DNA from: Kribbella pratensis
GTDB lineage: Bacteria > Actinomycetota > Actinomycetes > Propionibacteriales > Kribbellaceae
Reading direction: 5' to 3'
NCBI RefSeq assembly: GCF_004365355.1
Contig: NZ_SODP01000002.1
Coordinates: 1,981,846-2,045,845 of the forward strand
DNA length: 64,000 nt
The position numbers were made by a program, and so were the translations under genes. The notes below the pieces were generated by a model. It was not told where the DNA came from and did not search any database. It worked only from the letters and a program-made list of their open reading frames with translations. Shown piece after piece: positions 50,292 through 58,901 of this stretch. Numbering within the stretch: the first letter of the stretch is position 1; every line of letters starts with the position of its first letter.

Positions 50292-51685
50292 GCTACGCCC
50301 CTACATCGGTCATCCAGATCATTCCGCGCACCCGGCGCGGGGTGGAGCTGCTGCTGCTCGTGATCGCGATCGCGGTCTCGGTCGGCGCGTACGTGAACAT
50401 CGGCATCACCGTCCAGAACGAAGTCCCCGCCAGCACCGGGTACTACGCCGCCGGCATCACGCTGCTCGCCCTGATCGCCCACTTCGCGCTGCGCTACCGG
50501 GCGCCGTACGCCGACCCCGTGCTGCTGCCCTGCGCAGTACTGCTGAACGGTCTCGGCGTTGCGATGATCCACCGGATCGACCTCGGCCTGGCGCTGGTCG
50601 CCGAGGCGAGGGGCGCCACGCCGAAGTCCCCGGCGGCGCCGCAGCAGATCACCTGGACCGCGGTCGGCGTCGTGCTGTTCCTGGTCGTCATCCTTGTGAT
50701 CAGAGATCACCGCCGGCTGCAGGCGCTCACCTACACCGCCGGCCTGGCCGGTCTGGTGCTGTTGGTCCTGCCGCTGATCCCCGGCCTCGGCGTCAACCTG
50801 AACGGCGCCCGGATCTGGATCCGGCTGGCCGGCATGTCGTTCCAGCCCGGTGAGTTCGCCAAGATCTGCCTGGTCGTGTTCTTCGCCGGCTACCTGGTGG
50901 TCAAACGCGACGTGCTGACGCTGGCCGGGCACCGGTTCCTCGGGCTCGACCTGCCGCGGGCCCGCGACCTCGGCCCGATCGGCATCGCCTGGGGAGTCAG
51001 CCTGGGCGTGCTCGTGTTCGAGAGCGACCTGGGTTCGTCGCTGTTGTTCTTCGGCCTGTTCCTGTTCCTGCTGTACGTGTCCACCGAGCGGGCCGGCTGG
51101 CTGATCATCGGTGGTCTGCTGTTCGTCGGCGGCGCGTACTTCGCGTACGCGACATTCGGCCACGTGCACCGCCGCGTCACCGACTGGCTCGACCCGTGGG
51201 CGATCGACGGCGGCCAGGTGAAGCTCGGGCTGATGGGCCAGGCCTGGGGCGGCATCCTCGGCCGCGGTCTCGGCCAGGGCCACCCGGAGGCGACGCTCTA
51301 CGCGCAGAGCGACATGATCATCTCCTCGTTCGCCGAGGAGCTGGGCCTGACCGGCCTGATCGCGATCATCCTGGTCTACACGCTGATCATCGAGCGCGGT
51401 CTGCGGACGGCGCTCGGCTGCCGCGACATCTTCGGCAAGCTGATCGCGACCGGTCTGGCGATGTCGTTCGCGCTGCAGGTGTTCGTGATCGTCGGCGGCG
51501 TGACCGGGCTGATCCCGCTCACCGGTCTGGCCACACCGTTCATGGCCCTCGGCGGTACGTCGCTGGTCGCGAACTGGGCGATCATCGCGCTGCTGCTGCG
51601 GATCAGCGACCAGGCCCGGCGGCCGCAGACCCCGGCCGCTCCCGTGTCCGACGAAACGATCGCGATGGCGGTGCAGAAACAGTGA
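50288..51685 (+). CDS. rodA: RodA/FtsW-type peptidoglycan glycosyltransferase (SEDS)
   Basis: A 465-aa SEDS protein with about 12 membrane segments. Conserved pieces include LNGARIWIRLAGMSFQPGEF, KRDVL, ESDLGSSLLFFG and AEELGLTGLIAIIL, as in RodA. It polymerises lipid II with the partner penicillin-binding protein encoded directly downstream (four-base GTGA overlap). It overlaps pstP at its start. Confidence 0.93.
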   Translation: MSYAPTSVIQIIPRTRRGVELLLLVIAIAVSVGAYVNIGITVQNEVPASTGYYAAGITLLALIAHFALRYRAPYADPVLLPCAVLLNGLGVAMIHRIDLGLALVAEARGATPKSPAAPQQITWTAVGVVLFLVVILVIRDHRRLQALTYTAGLAGLVLLVLPLIPGLGVNLNGARIWIRLAGMSFQPGEFAKICLVVFFAGYLVVKRDVLTLAGHRFLGLDLPRARDLGPIGIAWGVSLGVLVFESDLGSSLLFFGLFLFLLYVSTERAGWLIIGGLLFVGGAYFAYATFGHVHRRVTDWLDPWAIDGGQVKLGLMGQAWGGILGRGLGQGHPEATLYAQSDMIISSFAEELGLTGLIAIILVYTLIIERGLRTALGCRDIFGKLIATGLAMSFALQVFVIVGGVTGLIPLTGLATPFMALGGTSLVANWAIIALLLRISDQARRPQTPAAPVSDETIAMAVQKQ

Positions 51686-53136
51686 ACTCGGCGATCCGAC
51701 GACTGGCCGTGGCGGCGATGATCCTGATGCTCGCGCTGATGGCGAACTCGACGTACCTGCAGGCCTTCCGGGCGAACGAGATCAACGGCCGCAACGACAA
51801 CAACCGGGTCCGCGACTCGCAGTTCTCGGTGAACCGCGGCCCGATCCTGATCGGCAGTACGCCGGTCGCGCAGAGCAAGCCGTCCAACGACCGGTTCAAG
51901 TACCAGCGCACGTATCCGTCCGGCCCGGTGTACGCACCCGTGACCGGCTTCTACTCCTACCGGTTCGGCCGCGCCGGGATCGAGTTGACGATGAACTCCG
52001 AGCTGAACGGCTCGGATCCGTCGATGGCGTTCCGGCGGATCATCGACGTGATCAGCAACCGGCCCCAGCAGGGCGGCAGCGTCACGCTGACCCTGAACGC
52101 CGCGGCCCAGCAGGCGGCGTACAAGGGCCTGGGCTCGAAGACCGGCGCGGTGGTGGCGATCGAGCCGAAGACCGGCAAGATCCTGGCGATGGCGACCACG
52201 CCGTCGTACGACCCGAACCGGCTGGCCTCCCACGACAGCACGAAGGTCGACGCCGCCTGGAAGAGCCTGAACGAGGACAAGGACCGGCCGCTGTCGAACC
52301 GCGCGGCGCAGGAGCTGTACCCGCCCGGCTCGACGTTCAAGTTGGTGACCGCGGCCGCGGCGCTGTCCAGCGGCAAGTACACGCCGGACACCAAGGTGAG
52401 CTCGCCGGCTGAGCTGCCGCTCCCGCAGACGACGGTCCCGCTGGTGAACGAGGACGGCAAGAACTGCGGCGGCAGCAACAATGCCACGCTGACGGTCGCG
52501 CTGCGCTACTCGTGCAACACGGCGTACGGCAGCGTCGGCCTGGCGCTCGGGCCGGACGCGCTGCGCGAGCAGGCCGCCAAGTTCGGTTTCGGGGCGCGGC
52601 CGCTGGCCGAGCTGCCGAGCGTGGCCACCAGCCAGTTCCCCGGCGACCCGAACGAGCCGCAGACCGCGCAGTCCGCGATCGGCCAGTTCGACGTCCGCGC
52701 CACGCCGCTGCAGATGGCGATGGTGGCGGCCGGGATCGCGAACAAGGGCGAGGTGATGAAGCCGTACCTCGTCCAGAACGTGAAGACCCCGGACCTGAAG
52801 ACGGTCTCGGAGACCAAGCCGGAATCGCTGCACCAGGCGGTCACTCCGCAGGTCGCGTCCCAGCTGACCGCGATGATGGTCGACGTCGTCAACAACGGCA
52901 CCGGCAAGCCGGGTCAGATCAGCGGCGTCCAGGTGGCCGGTAAGACCGGTACGGCGCAGACCTCGAAGGACCGGCCGCCGTACGCCTGGTTCACCGCGTT
53001 CGCACCGGCCGACGACCCGAAGATCGCGGTCGCGGTGCTGATCGAGAAGGCCGACATCGCCCGGGACGACATCGCCGGCGGCAGGCTGGCCGCACCGATC
53101 GCCAAGTCGGTGATGGAGGCGGTGCTGAGCCAATGA
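51682..53136 (+). CDS. pbpA: PbpA: class B penicillin-binding protein (transpeptidase)
   Basis: A 484-aa protein. An N-terminal membrane anchor (LAVAAMILMLALMANSTYLQ) is followed by a dimerisation domain and a transpeptidase domain with SxxK at S217-K220 (PGSTFKL), SxN at S277-N279 (SCN) and KTG at K421 (AGKTGTAQ). It cross-links peptidoglycan with RodA. It is the last gene of the operon; a 123-base gap separates it from pknB. Confidence 0.95.
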   Translation: MNSAIRRLAVAAMILMLALMANSTYLQAFRANEINGRNDNNRVRDSQFSVNRGPILIGSTPVAQSKPSNDRFKYQRTYPSGPVYAPVTGFYSYRFGRAGIELTMNSELNGSDPSMAFRRIIDVISNRPQQGGSVTLTLNAAAQQAAYKGLGSKTGAVVAIEPKTGKILAMATTPSYDPNRLASHDSTKVDAAWKSLNEDKDRPLSNRAAQELYPPGSTFKLVTAAAALSSGKYTPDTKVSSPAELPLPQTTVPLVNEDGKNCGGSNNATLTVALRYSCNTAYGSVGLALGPDALREQAAKFGFGARPLAELPSVATSQFPGDPNEPQTAQSAIGQFDVRATPLQMAMVAAGIANKGEVMKPYLVQNVKTPDLKTVSETKPESLHQAVTPQVASQLTAMMVDVVNNGTGKPGQISGVQVAGKTGTAQTSKDRPPYAWFTAFAPADDPKIAVAVLIEKADIARDDIAGGRLAAPIAKSVMEAVLSQ

Positions 53137-53259
53137 GCACGATACGGAATGATGCCGTCACGGCGCGTCTTTCCAACGGGGAACCACGTGTGGCGGCCGC
53201 TACCGTGGGCAGGTTGAGTGTGTTTTTGTGTCTCACAGACAGGTTGGAAGGCTGAGGTC

Positions 53260-55095
53260 ATGACATCGCAGGCACGTCTCGTCGGCGGCCGATACGAAGA
53301 AGGCGAACCGCTCGGCCGCGGCGGCATGGCCGAGGTCCGCAGGGGTGTGGACAACCGGCTCGGCCGGTCGGTCGCCATCAAGCGGCTGCGGGTCGATCTG
53401 GCCAGTGACGCCACCTTCCAGGCCAGGTTCCGCCGCGAGGCCCAGTCGGCCGCCTCACTCAACCACCCGACCATCGTGTCGGTGTACGACACCGGCGAGG
53501 AGCCCGATCCGAACGGCTCCGGCGTCACGATCCCGTACATCGTGATGGAGCTCGTCACCGGCAAGACGCTGCGGGACCTGATCCGCGAAGGCCGCAAGAT
53601 CATGCCCGAGCGCGCCCTGGAGATCACCTCCGGTGTGCTCGAGGCGCTCGACTACAGCCACCGGGCCGGCATCGTGCACCGCGACATCAAGCCCGGAAAC
53701 GTGATGCTGACCCCGCAGGGTCAGGTCAAGGTGATGGACTTCGGCATCGCCCGCGCGGTCGCCGACACGTCCTCGACGATGACCCAGACCGCGGCCGTGA
53801 TCGGCACCGCGCAGTACCTGTCCCCGGAGCAGGCCCGCGGCGAAACCGTCGACGCCCGCTCCGACCTCTACTCGACCGGCTGCCTGCTGTACGAACTGCT
53901 CACCGGGCGTCCCCCGTTCGTCGGTGAGTCGCCGGTGTCGGTGGCCTACCAGCACGTCAGGGAACAGCCGTTGCCGCCGTCGTCGTTCGACCCGGACATC
54001 CCGCCGGAGGTCGACGCCGTCGTACTGAAGGCGCTGGCGAAGAACCGCGAGGAGCGGTACCAGAGCGCCGCCGAGATGCGGGCCGACATCCACCGGGTGC
54101 TGGCCGGCCAGCAGGTGACCGCGCCGATGGCCGCCGTCGCCGAGACCCGGGCGATGGCGCCGACCACGGTCGCCGCGGCTGCCACCCAGGCCTACCGCCA
54201 GACCGCGGGGAATGACATCCTCCCGCCGGGCGGCGACGACCTGGAAGAGGACGACGACGGGCGGTCGCGGCGCAACCGCGGCCTGGCCTACTTCCTGCTG
54301 GGCCTGGCGATCGTGGCGATCGCGGTCGGTGCGTATGCCCTGTTCACCCACTTGGGCAAGGACAACAACGCCGGCGGTGGTGCGACGAACACACCGGTGG
54401 CGAAGGTCGCCGTGCCGGACGTCACCGGCAAATCGGTCGCCGAAGCGACCGCGTTGCTGACCGACAAGGGTCTGAAGTTCGCTCAAGGACCGTCCGAGAC
54501 CAGCGACACGGTCGGCCGCGGCTCCGCGATCCGGCAGACCCCCGCGCCCGGGACCGAGGCCGAGCAGAATTCGACGGTCACCGTCGTGTTCTCGTCGGGG
54601 CGGAGTGCGTTCCCGGTGCCGGACGTGATCGGCAAGTCGGAGTCCGCCGCGCGCAAGGCGCTCGAAGGCACCGCCGCGAACTTCAAGGTCAAGGACAAGG
54701 TCGTCGAGCAGGACAGCGACGAGAAGAAGGGCACGGTGCTCGCGGTCAGCCCGGACCCGAACGGGCAGTACCCGTCGGGTCAGGAGTTCACGCTGACGGT
54801 GTCCAGCGGCGTCACGAACGTCGAGGTTCCGAACGTCGTGACGGTTCCGGCCGACGACGCGGCCAAGCAGTTGAAGGATCTCGGCTTCCAGGTCGGGTAC
54901 AAGTACGGAAATGACCCGAACTCGCCGGACGGCATCGTGCTCGCGCAGAGTATCCCGGGCGGTACCAAGAAGCCGAAGGGCACCACGGTCACGCTGACGG
55001 TCAACAACCCGCAGGAACCGACCCCGCCGCCGAGCCAGCCGACGGACACACCGACGGAGACACCGAGCTCGCCGGGCATCACGATCGGCGGATGA
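53260..55095 (+). CDS. pknB: PknB: PASTA-domain Ser/Thr protein kinase
   Basis: A 611-aa kinase. ATP lysine K41 (VAIK), catalytic loop HRDIKPGN with D142, and DFGIA are intact. A membrane helix lies at about 342-364, and three PASTA repeats follow (starting near VAVPDVTGKSVAEA, FPVPDVIGKSESAA and VEVPNVVTVPADDA), plus a Pro/Thr-rich tail. In mycobacteria a separate pknA gene precedes pknB; here only one kinase is present, so this protein may carry both roles. It has its own promoter region upstream and a strong terminator downstream. Confidence 0.93.
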   Translation: MTSQARLVGGRYEEGEPLGRGGMAEVRRGVDNRLGRSVAIKRLRVDLASDATFQARFRREAQSAASLNHPTIVSVYDTGEEPDPNGSGVTIPYIVMELVTGKTLRDLIREGRKIMPERALEITSGVLEALDYSHRAGIVHRDIKPGNVMLTPQGQVKVMDFGIARAVADTSSTMTQTAAVIGTAQYLSPEQARGETVDARSDLYSTGCLLYELLTGRPPFVGESPVSVAYQHVREQPLPPSSFDPDIPPEVDAVVLKALAKNREERYQSAAEMRADIHRVLAGQQVTAPMAAVAETRAMAPTTVAAAATQAYRQTAGNDILPPGGDDLEEDDDGRSRRNRGLAYFLLGLAIVAIAVGAYALFTHLGKDNNAGGGATNTPVAKVAVPDVTGKSVAEATALLTDKGLKFAQGPSETSDTVGRGSAIRQTPAPGTEAEQNSTVTVVFSSGRSAFPVPDVIGKSESAARKALEGTAANFKVKDKVVEQDSDEKKGTVLAVSPDPNGQYPSGQEFTLTVSSGVTNVEVPNVVTVPADDAAKQLKDLGFQVGYKYGNDPNSPDGIVLAQSIPGGTKKPKGTTVTLTVNNPQEPTPPPSQPTDTPTETPSSPGITIGG

Positions 55096-55103
55096 GACAA
55101 CAG

Positions 55104-55144
55104 AACCCCCGGGGCGGCTTCGGCCCCGGGGGTTTTCGTTTGTT
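55104..55144 (+). terminator. Intrinsic terminator of pknB, probably bidirectional
   Basis: A perfect 12-bp stem AACCCCCGGGGC/GCCCCGGGGGTT with a 7-base loop GGCTTCG, followed by a T-rich run (TTCGTTTGTT). It lies between the convergent pknB and trpG-like stops and can serve both. Confidence 0.9.
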
Positions 55145-55146
55145 CC

Positions 55147-55764
55147 CTAGCTGACGACCGGCGCGAGGCCGACCGAGCGCGCGACCGCATCCTCGTCGCC
55201 GCAGATTGCGAGCCAGTTGGCGAGCATCCGGTGACCGCCCTCGGTCAGCACCGACTCCGGGTGGAACTGCACGCCTTCGACCGGGAGGTCGCGGTGCCGG
55301 GCCGCCATGATCACGCCGGCCTCGGTGCGTGCGGTCACCTGCAGCTCGTCCGGCACGGTGTCCTGCGCGATCGCGAGCGAGTGGTACCGGGTCGCGGTGA
55401 ACGGCGAGGGGAGTCCGGAGAGCACGCCGGCGCCCTCGTGGAACACCTGGCTGGTCTTCCCGTGCAGCAGCTCGTCCGCCCGGCCGACGACACCGCCGTA
55501 CGCGACGCCGATCGCCTGGAGACCGAGGCAGACCCCGAAGATCGGGACCACGCCACCCTTCTCCTTCACGATGTCCACGCAGGCGCCGGCTTCTTCCGGC
55601 GTACCGGGACCGGGGGAGAGCAGGACACCGTCGAACTCACCGGCCTGGTCGGGGGTGACTTCGTCGTTACGCAGCACGGTGGTGTCGGCGTGCAGTTGCT
55701 GCAGGTACTGCACCAGGTTGTAGACGAAGGAGTCGTAGTTGTCGACGACAAGGATCCGCGGCAT
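55147..55764 (-). CDS. Anthranilate/aminodeoxychorismate synthase component II (glutamine amidotransferase)
   Basis: A 205-aa class I glutaminase (TrpG/PabA): LVVDNYDSFVYNLVQYL at the N-terminus, LLSPGPGTP, and the triad C79 (FGVCLGLQAIG), H168 and E170 (FHPES). It makes ammonia for chorismate amination. There is no trpE/pabB neighbour; this stand-alone position next to pknB and crgA is conserved in actinobacteria. ATG 55764 is chosen; an in-frame ATG nine bases upstream is an alternative. Confidence 0.92.
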   Translation of the reverse strand: MPRILVVDNYDSFVYNLVQYLQQLHADTTVLRNDEVTPDQAGEFDGVLLSPGPGTPEEAGACVDIVKEKGGVVPIFGVCLGLQAIGVAYGGVVGRADELLHGKTSQVFHEGAGVLSGLPSPFTATRYHSLAIAQDTVPDELQVTARTEAGVIMAARHRDLPVEGVQFHPESVLTEGGHRMLANWLAICGDEDAVARSVGLAPVVS

Positions 55765-55790
55765 GCAGACCATTGTGACAGCTCCGACCC

Positions 55791-56588
55791 TTACCGGCCG
55801 GTGACCGACGGACTGGCCGACGGGGTCTGTGGATAACCGGGCACGGTGGCGCTCTGGAGGTCCAGGGTGCCTTCGTAGGCAGGCATCGAGATCGAGGACT
55901 CGTTCTTCACGTCGTACCCGAGCTGGAACTTCACCACGTAGTCCTGCAGGTTCTCGATGTACTGCGAGTCGTCGAGCGCCTTCTGCAGTTTCCGCCGGTC
56001 GCCGATCGCGCTGATCGTGTACGGCGGGAGGTACGGGACACCGTGCAGTACGACGGAGTTGCCGACGCACTTGACCCCGGTGGTGGAGATGACGCGCTGG
56101 TTCTGGATCGTCATCGCCTCGGCGCCACCCGCCCACAGTGCGTTCACCACGGCCTGGATGTCCTGCTGGTGGATGACCAGCCAGTTCTCGTCGACGTCCG
56201 GGTTCTCCTTGACCACCTCGGGCGGCGCGTCCCGGAGGGTGACGGTCAGCCCCGGGCCGACGACCGGACGGGTGCCGACCTGCTCGGACAGGTCCTCGAA
56301 CTGCATGGCCAGCTTCGGGTCGATCGATCCCTGCTGCGCCTGCAGCGCCTCGATGTCGTGGGTCAGTGCCGCGTGCTGCCGGACCAGGCTGGCGCTACGG
56401 CGGCTCTGTTCCTCCACCAGGCCCGCGAGCGTAGTGTTGCGACTGGGCCGTAGGTCCGTGCCCCGGGCGTTGGTGGCACTGGTCGCGAACAGCAGACCGG
56501 CGCACAGCAGCGCCAGCGGCGCACCCACGCGCCACAGCGAAATCCGCCTCAACCTACGCACCAGTGATCTCCACGTTGCTGTCTGCAC
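55791..56588 (-). CDS. DUF881 membrane-anchored protein
   Basis: A 265-aa protein with one N-terminal membrane helix (LWRVGAPLALLCAGLLFATS), a coiled-coil region (LAGLVEEQSRRSASLVRQHA) and a DUF881 domain (GPGLTVTLRDAP, NALWAGGAEAMTIQNQRVIS, PPYTISAIGDRRKLQ). This family is encoded beside crgA and pknB throughout actinobacteria and is thought to act at the septum; its function is not known. It is divergent from crgA with 73 bases between starts. Confidence 0.88.
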   Translation of the reverse strand: MQTATWRSLVRRLRRISLWRVGAPLALLCAGLLFATSATNARGTDLRPSRNTTLAGLVEEQSRRSASLVRQHAALTHDIEALQAQQGSIDPKLAMQFEDLSEQVGTRPVVGPGLTVTLRDAPPEVVKENPDVDENWLVIHQQDIQAVVNALWAGGAEAMTIQNQRVISTTGVKCVGNSVVLHGVPYLPPYTISAIGDRRKLQKALDDSQYIENLQDYVVKFQLGYDVKNESSISMPAYEGTLDLQSATVPGYPQTPSASPSVTGR

Positions 56589-56661
56589 TACGCTAACCCG
56601 GACCGACCCGCACAGGTCGTTGCGGTCAGCTTATGCGTCCGTCCTTACAAGGAGTTCAGTC

Positions 56662-56922
56662 GTGCCCGAGTCGAGCAGTCGCAACAAGAAGAAGACCGAG
56701 AAGGTCAAGGTCGAGAAGACCCCGAAGAGGCCGCGTACCACCAGCCGCGTGTGGGTCGCGCCGCTGATGCTGTTCTGCTGGCTGCTCGGTCTCGCCTGGC
56801 TGGTCGTCTTCTACGTGGCCGGCCAGGACATCCCGGTGATGAAGGACCTCGGCAACTGGAACCTGCTGATCGGCATGGGCCTGATCGCGGTCGGGTTCGT
56901 GGTCTCCACGCAGTGGGTCTGA
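56662..56922 (+). CDS. crgA: CrgA: cell-division inhibitor/regulator
   Basis: An 86-aa protein with a basic cytosolic head (NKKKTEKVKVEKTPKRPRTT) and two membrane helices (VAPLMLFCWLLGLAWLVVFY and LLIGMGLIAVGFVVSTQWV) typical of CrgA, which binds FtsZ/FtsI and coordinates septation. GTG 56662 is preceded by AAGGAG. Confidence 0.93.
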   Translation: MPESSSRNKKKTEKVKVEKTPKRPRTTSRVWVAPLMLFCWLLGLAWLVVFYVAGQDIPVMKDLGNWNLLIGMGLIAVGFVVSTQWV

Positions 56923-56939
56923 CCCCGCTCGTCCGAGAG

Positions 56940-57078
56940 TTATCCACACCCGTATCCCCAGTTGTGCACACCGATTCGGGCGAGTTATCCCCAAGCTGAC
57001 CGTTACTTCTCCACGAAAACCGCTCCGAAATCGCTCAAATCTGTGGATAAATCAGGTTTGAGTGGATGAGTTTCCACA
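56940..57078. other. DnaA-box cluster between convergent genes
   Basis: About 140 bases without a gene contain two perfect TTATCCACA boxes in opposite orientation (56940-56948 plus; 57042-57050 minus), TTGTGCACA (56962-56970), TTATCCCCA (56985-56993) and weaker GTATCCCCA (56952-56960), TTCTCCACG (57007-57015) and GTTTCCACA (57070-57078). The region is relatively AT-rich. It lies between convergent stops, where promoter regulation is not expected, so a replication-related DnaA site is the best reading. Neither dnaA nor dnaN is in the window. Confidence 0.6.
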
Positions 57079-57082
57079 CTGT

Positions 57083-57529
57083 TCACGTTGGCAGCGGCCG
57101 GTTGTCCACGACCTTCTTCATCACGATCGTCGAGGTCATCCGCTGGACACCCGGCAGCCGCGCCAGCCGCTCGTCGCGCAGCCGCTGGAACGTCGCGATA
57201 TCCGCTGTGACCACCCGGACGAAGTAGTCCGGCTCGCCGAACAGCCGCTCCGCGTGCACCACCTCCGGGATCTGCTCGAGCCCCGCCTCGAACCCGGCCA
57301 CCGACTCCTCCCGGTCCATCGTGACCGCGAGCAGCACCTCGAACCCGTGCCCGACCGCGCCCGGATCGACCACGGCCCGGTAGCCGGAGATCACCCCGCC
57401 GCGCTCGAGCTCCCGCAGCCGGCGATGACACGGGGCGGCACTCAGCCCGATCCGCTGAGCCAGTTCGGTCACCGTCAGCCGGCCCTCGGCCTGGAGCACC
57501 GCAAGGATCTTGCGATCAATCGCATCCAT
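57083..57529 (-). CDS. Lrp/AsnC-family transcriptional regulator
   Basis: A 148-aa protein: N-terminal helix-turn-helix (ILAVLQAEGRLTVTELAQRI, GLSAAPCHRRLREL) and a C-terminal RAM domain (VLLAVTMDREESVAGFEAGL, EPDYFVRVVTADI). It is divergent from the PQ-loop protein gene with about 80 bases between starts, and probably regulates it and itself; candidate half-sites ATCTTGCG/CGCAAGAT lie in that region. The usual ligands are amino acids. Confidence 0.92.
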   Translation of the reverse strand: MDAIDRKILAVLQAEGRLTVTELAQRIGLSAAPCHRRLRELERGGVISGYRAVVDPGAVGHGFEVLLAVTMDREESVAGFEAGLEQIPEVVHAERLFGEPDYFVRVVTADIATFQRLRDERLARLPGVQRMTSTIVMKKVVDNRPLPT

Positions 57530-57571
57530 GCCAAGAATCCTATCCTTAGAGCGCCTGATTGAGCATGAAGT

Positions 57572-57608
57572 CGCAAGATAAGTTCGAGGATTCAGCAGTA
57601 ATCTTGCG
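57572..57608. promoter_or_regulatory. Candidate Lrp operator, CGCAAGAT/ATCTTGCG inverted repeat
   Basis: CGCAAGAT (57572-57579) and ATCTTGCG (57601-57608) form an 8-bp inverted repeat whose right arm ends three bases before the PQ-loop gene start. A further ATCTTGCG copy occurs just inside the Lrp gene near 57506. Placement suits repression by the divergent Lrp-type regulator. Confidence 0.4.
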
Positions 57609-57610
57609 CC

Positions 57611-58195
57611 ATGCTCGACCTTCTGCCCGTCGCAGCAGCCTGCTTCGGCATTCCGCAGTACCTTCCACAGATCCTCAAACTCCGCCGGACCGGGGACACC
57701 GCCGGAGTCTCCTGGGCGTGGGCGACGCTGACGAGCATCAACAACGCCGCCTGGTTCTGCTACTTCATGGCCTCCGGCTACTGGACCGCGAGCCTGCCCT
57801 CGACCGCCGCAAGCACGTTGGCCGGCACTGTCTCGGTGATGCTCGTACGCCGCGGCGCTCTCAACCGCGAAGCCATCCGCTGGATCTGCGCATGGGCGGG
57901 GCTCCTCGCTCTCGCGGCAGCTCTCGGCGGACGGGTCGGCCTGGGTACTCTCCTCGCCGCCGCCTCGATCGTCCAGGTCGCACCTTCCCTATGGACGGCG
58001 TACCGCACCGCTCACCCGACCGGCATCTCGAAGGGCACGTGGGCGCTCGTCTGTGGGGAACTGTCCTGCTGGCTCGCCTTCGGCCTGTGGAAAACCGATC
58101 CCCGACTGATCACCCTCGGGGCGACCGGCGTATTGGCCGGCATTCTCATGCTCGCCCGGGCACAACAGGCGGGCGTACTGTCGAAGCAGCGGTAG
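57611..58195 (+). CDS. PQ-loop (SWEET-like) membrane protein
   Basis: A 194-aa protein with about six to seven hydrophobic segments and two PQ-loop-like halves: FGIPQYLPQILKLRRTGDTA near the N-terminus and IVQVAPSLWTAYRTAHPTGI in the second half. PQ-loop proteins include SemiSWEET sugar carriers and lysosomal amino-acid exporters. With the divergent Lrp regulator, amino-acid export is as plausible as sugar transport. Substrate not determined. Confidence 0.8.
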   Translation: MLDLLPVAAACFGIPQYLPQILKLRRTGDTAGVSWAWATLTSINNAAWFCYFMASGYWTASLPSTAASTLAGTVSVMLVRRGALNREAIRWICAWAGLLALAAALGGRVGLGTLLAAASIVQVAPSLWTAYRTAHPTGISKGTWALVCGELSCWLAFGLWKTDPRLITLGATGVLAGILMLARAQQAGVLSKQR

Positions 58196-58226
58196 CGACC
58201 TGGGGGAGACCGGGGAGGGTCGCACC

Positions 58227-58841
58227 ATGTTCGTACAGGTCATCCAGGGGCAGGTCACCGACGCCGAGCAGGCGCACGCCGCGATGGATCGGTGGATGGA
58301 AGAACTCGCGCCCGAGGCGCCCGGCTGGCTGGGGACCACCGCCGGCGTCACCGCGGACGGAAGGTTCATTGCACTGGCCCGCTTCGAGTCCGCTGATGCA
58401 GCGCGGCGCAACAGCGAGTCGCCGGCGCAGGACAAGTGGTGGCACGAGTTCTCGTCACTATTCAGTGGCGACGCCGCCTTCTACGACTCCGAGGACATCA
58501 CGCCCGCCATGTACGGCGACCCGGACATGGCCGGCTTCGTACAGGTGATTCGGGGGCGGGTCTCGAACCCGGAGCGCGTGCGGGAGCTGCTGGCGACCGA
58601 TCCGACCCCGTGGCTCGCGCTCCGGCCTGAGGTGATCGGCCGCACCTTCGCGCTGTTCGACGACGACCGCTTCGCGACGACCTTCTACTTCACCTCCGAG
58701 GCGGAAGCCCGCGAAGGTGAGCGGAAGGAGCCGCCGGCGGAGCTGAAGGCGCTGGTCGACGAGCTCGACTCGCTCGACGCCGAGCCGCCGGAGTTCTTCG
58801 ACCTCAAACAGCCCTGGCTGTACTCGCCTGCATCTACGTAG
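58227..58841 (+). CDS. Duplicated dimeric alpha/beta-barrel-like protein, unknown function
   Basis: A 204-aa protein made of two related halves: MFVQVIQGQVTDAEQAHAAM at the start and GFVQVIRGRVSNPERVREL from about residue 106, each followed by a strand-rich part. This resembles a fused pair of ABM-type ferredoxin-like domains, which normally dimerise. The second half lacks some aromatic residues of the first (DKWWHEF). No enzymatic motif is recognisable. It ends just before the palindromic promoter of the EXLDI operon. Confidence 0.65.
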   Translation: MFVQVIQGQVTDAEQAHAAMDRWMEELAPEAPGWLGTTAGVTADGRFIALARFESADAARRNSESPAQDKWWHEFSSLFSGDAAFYDSEDITPAMYGDPDMAGFVQVIRGRVSNPERVRELLATDPTPWLALRPEVIGRTFALFDDDRFATTFYFTSEAEAREGERKEPPAELKALVDELDSLDAEPPEFFDLKQPWLYSPAST

Positions 58842-58891
58842 AGATATATGTAGACATGTGCGTAGCCTTCTGCGTATAGTTCTACGTAGGA
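58833..58891 (+). promoter_or_regulatory. Strong promoter with paired CTACGTAG operators
   Basis: A near-consensus sigma-70 promoter: TAGACA (58851-58856), 18-base spacer, TATAGT (58875-58880), in an unusually AT-rich stretch. The palindrome TCTACGTAGA (58833-58842) lies just upstream and TTCTACGTAGGA (58880-58891) just downstream of the -10, overlapping the probable start and ribosome-binding site. This layout fits repression by a dimeric regulator binding both sites. The cognate regulator is not in the window. Confidence 0.65.
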
Positions 58892-58901
58892 GGAGAGACC
58901 G

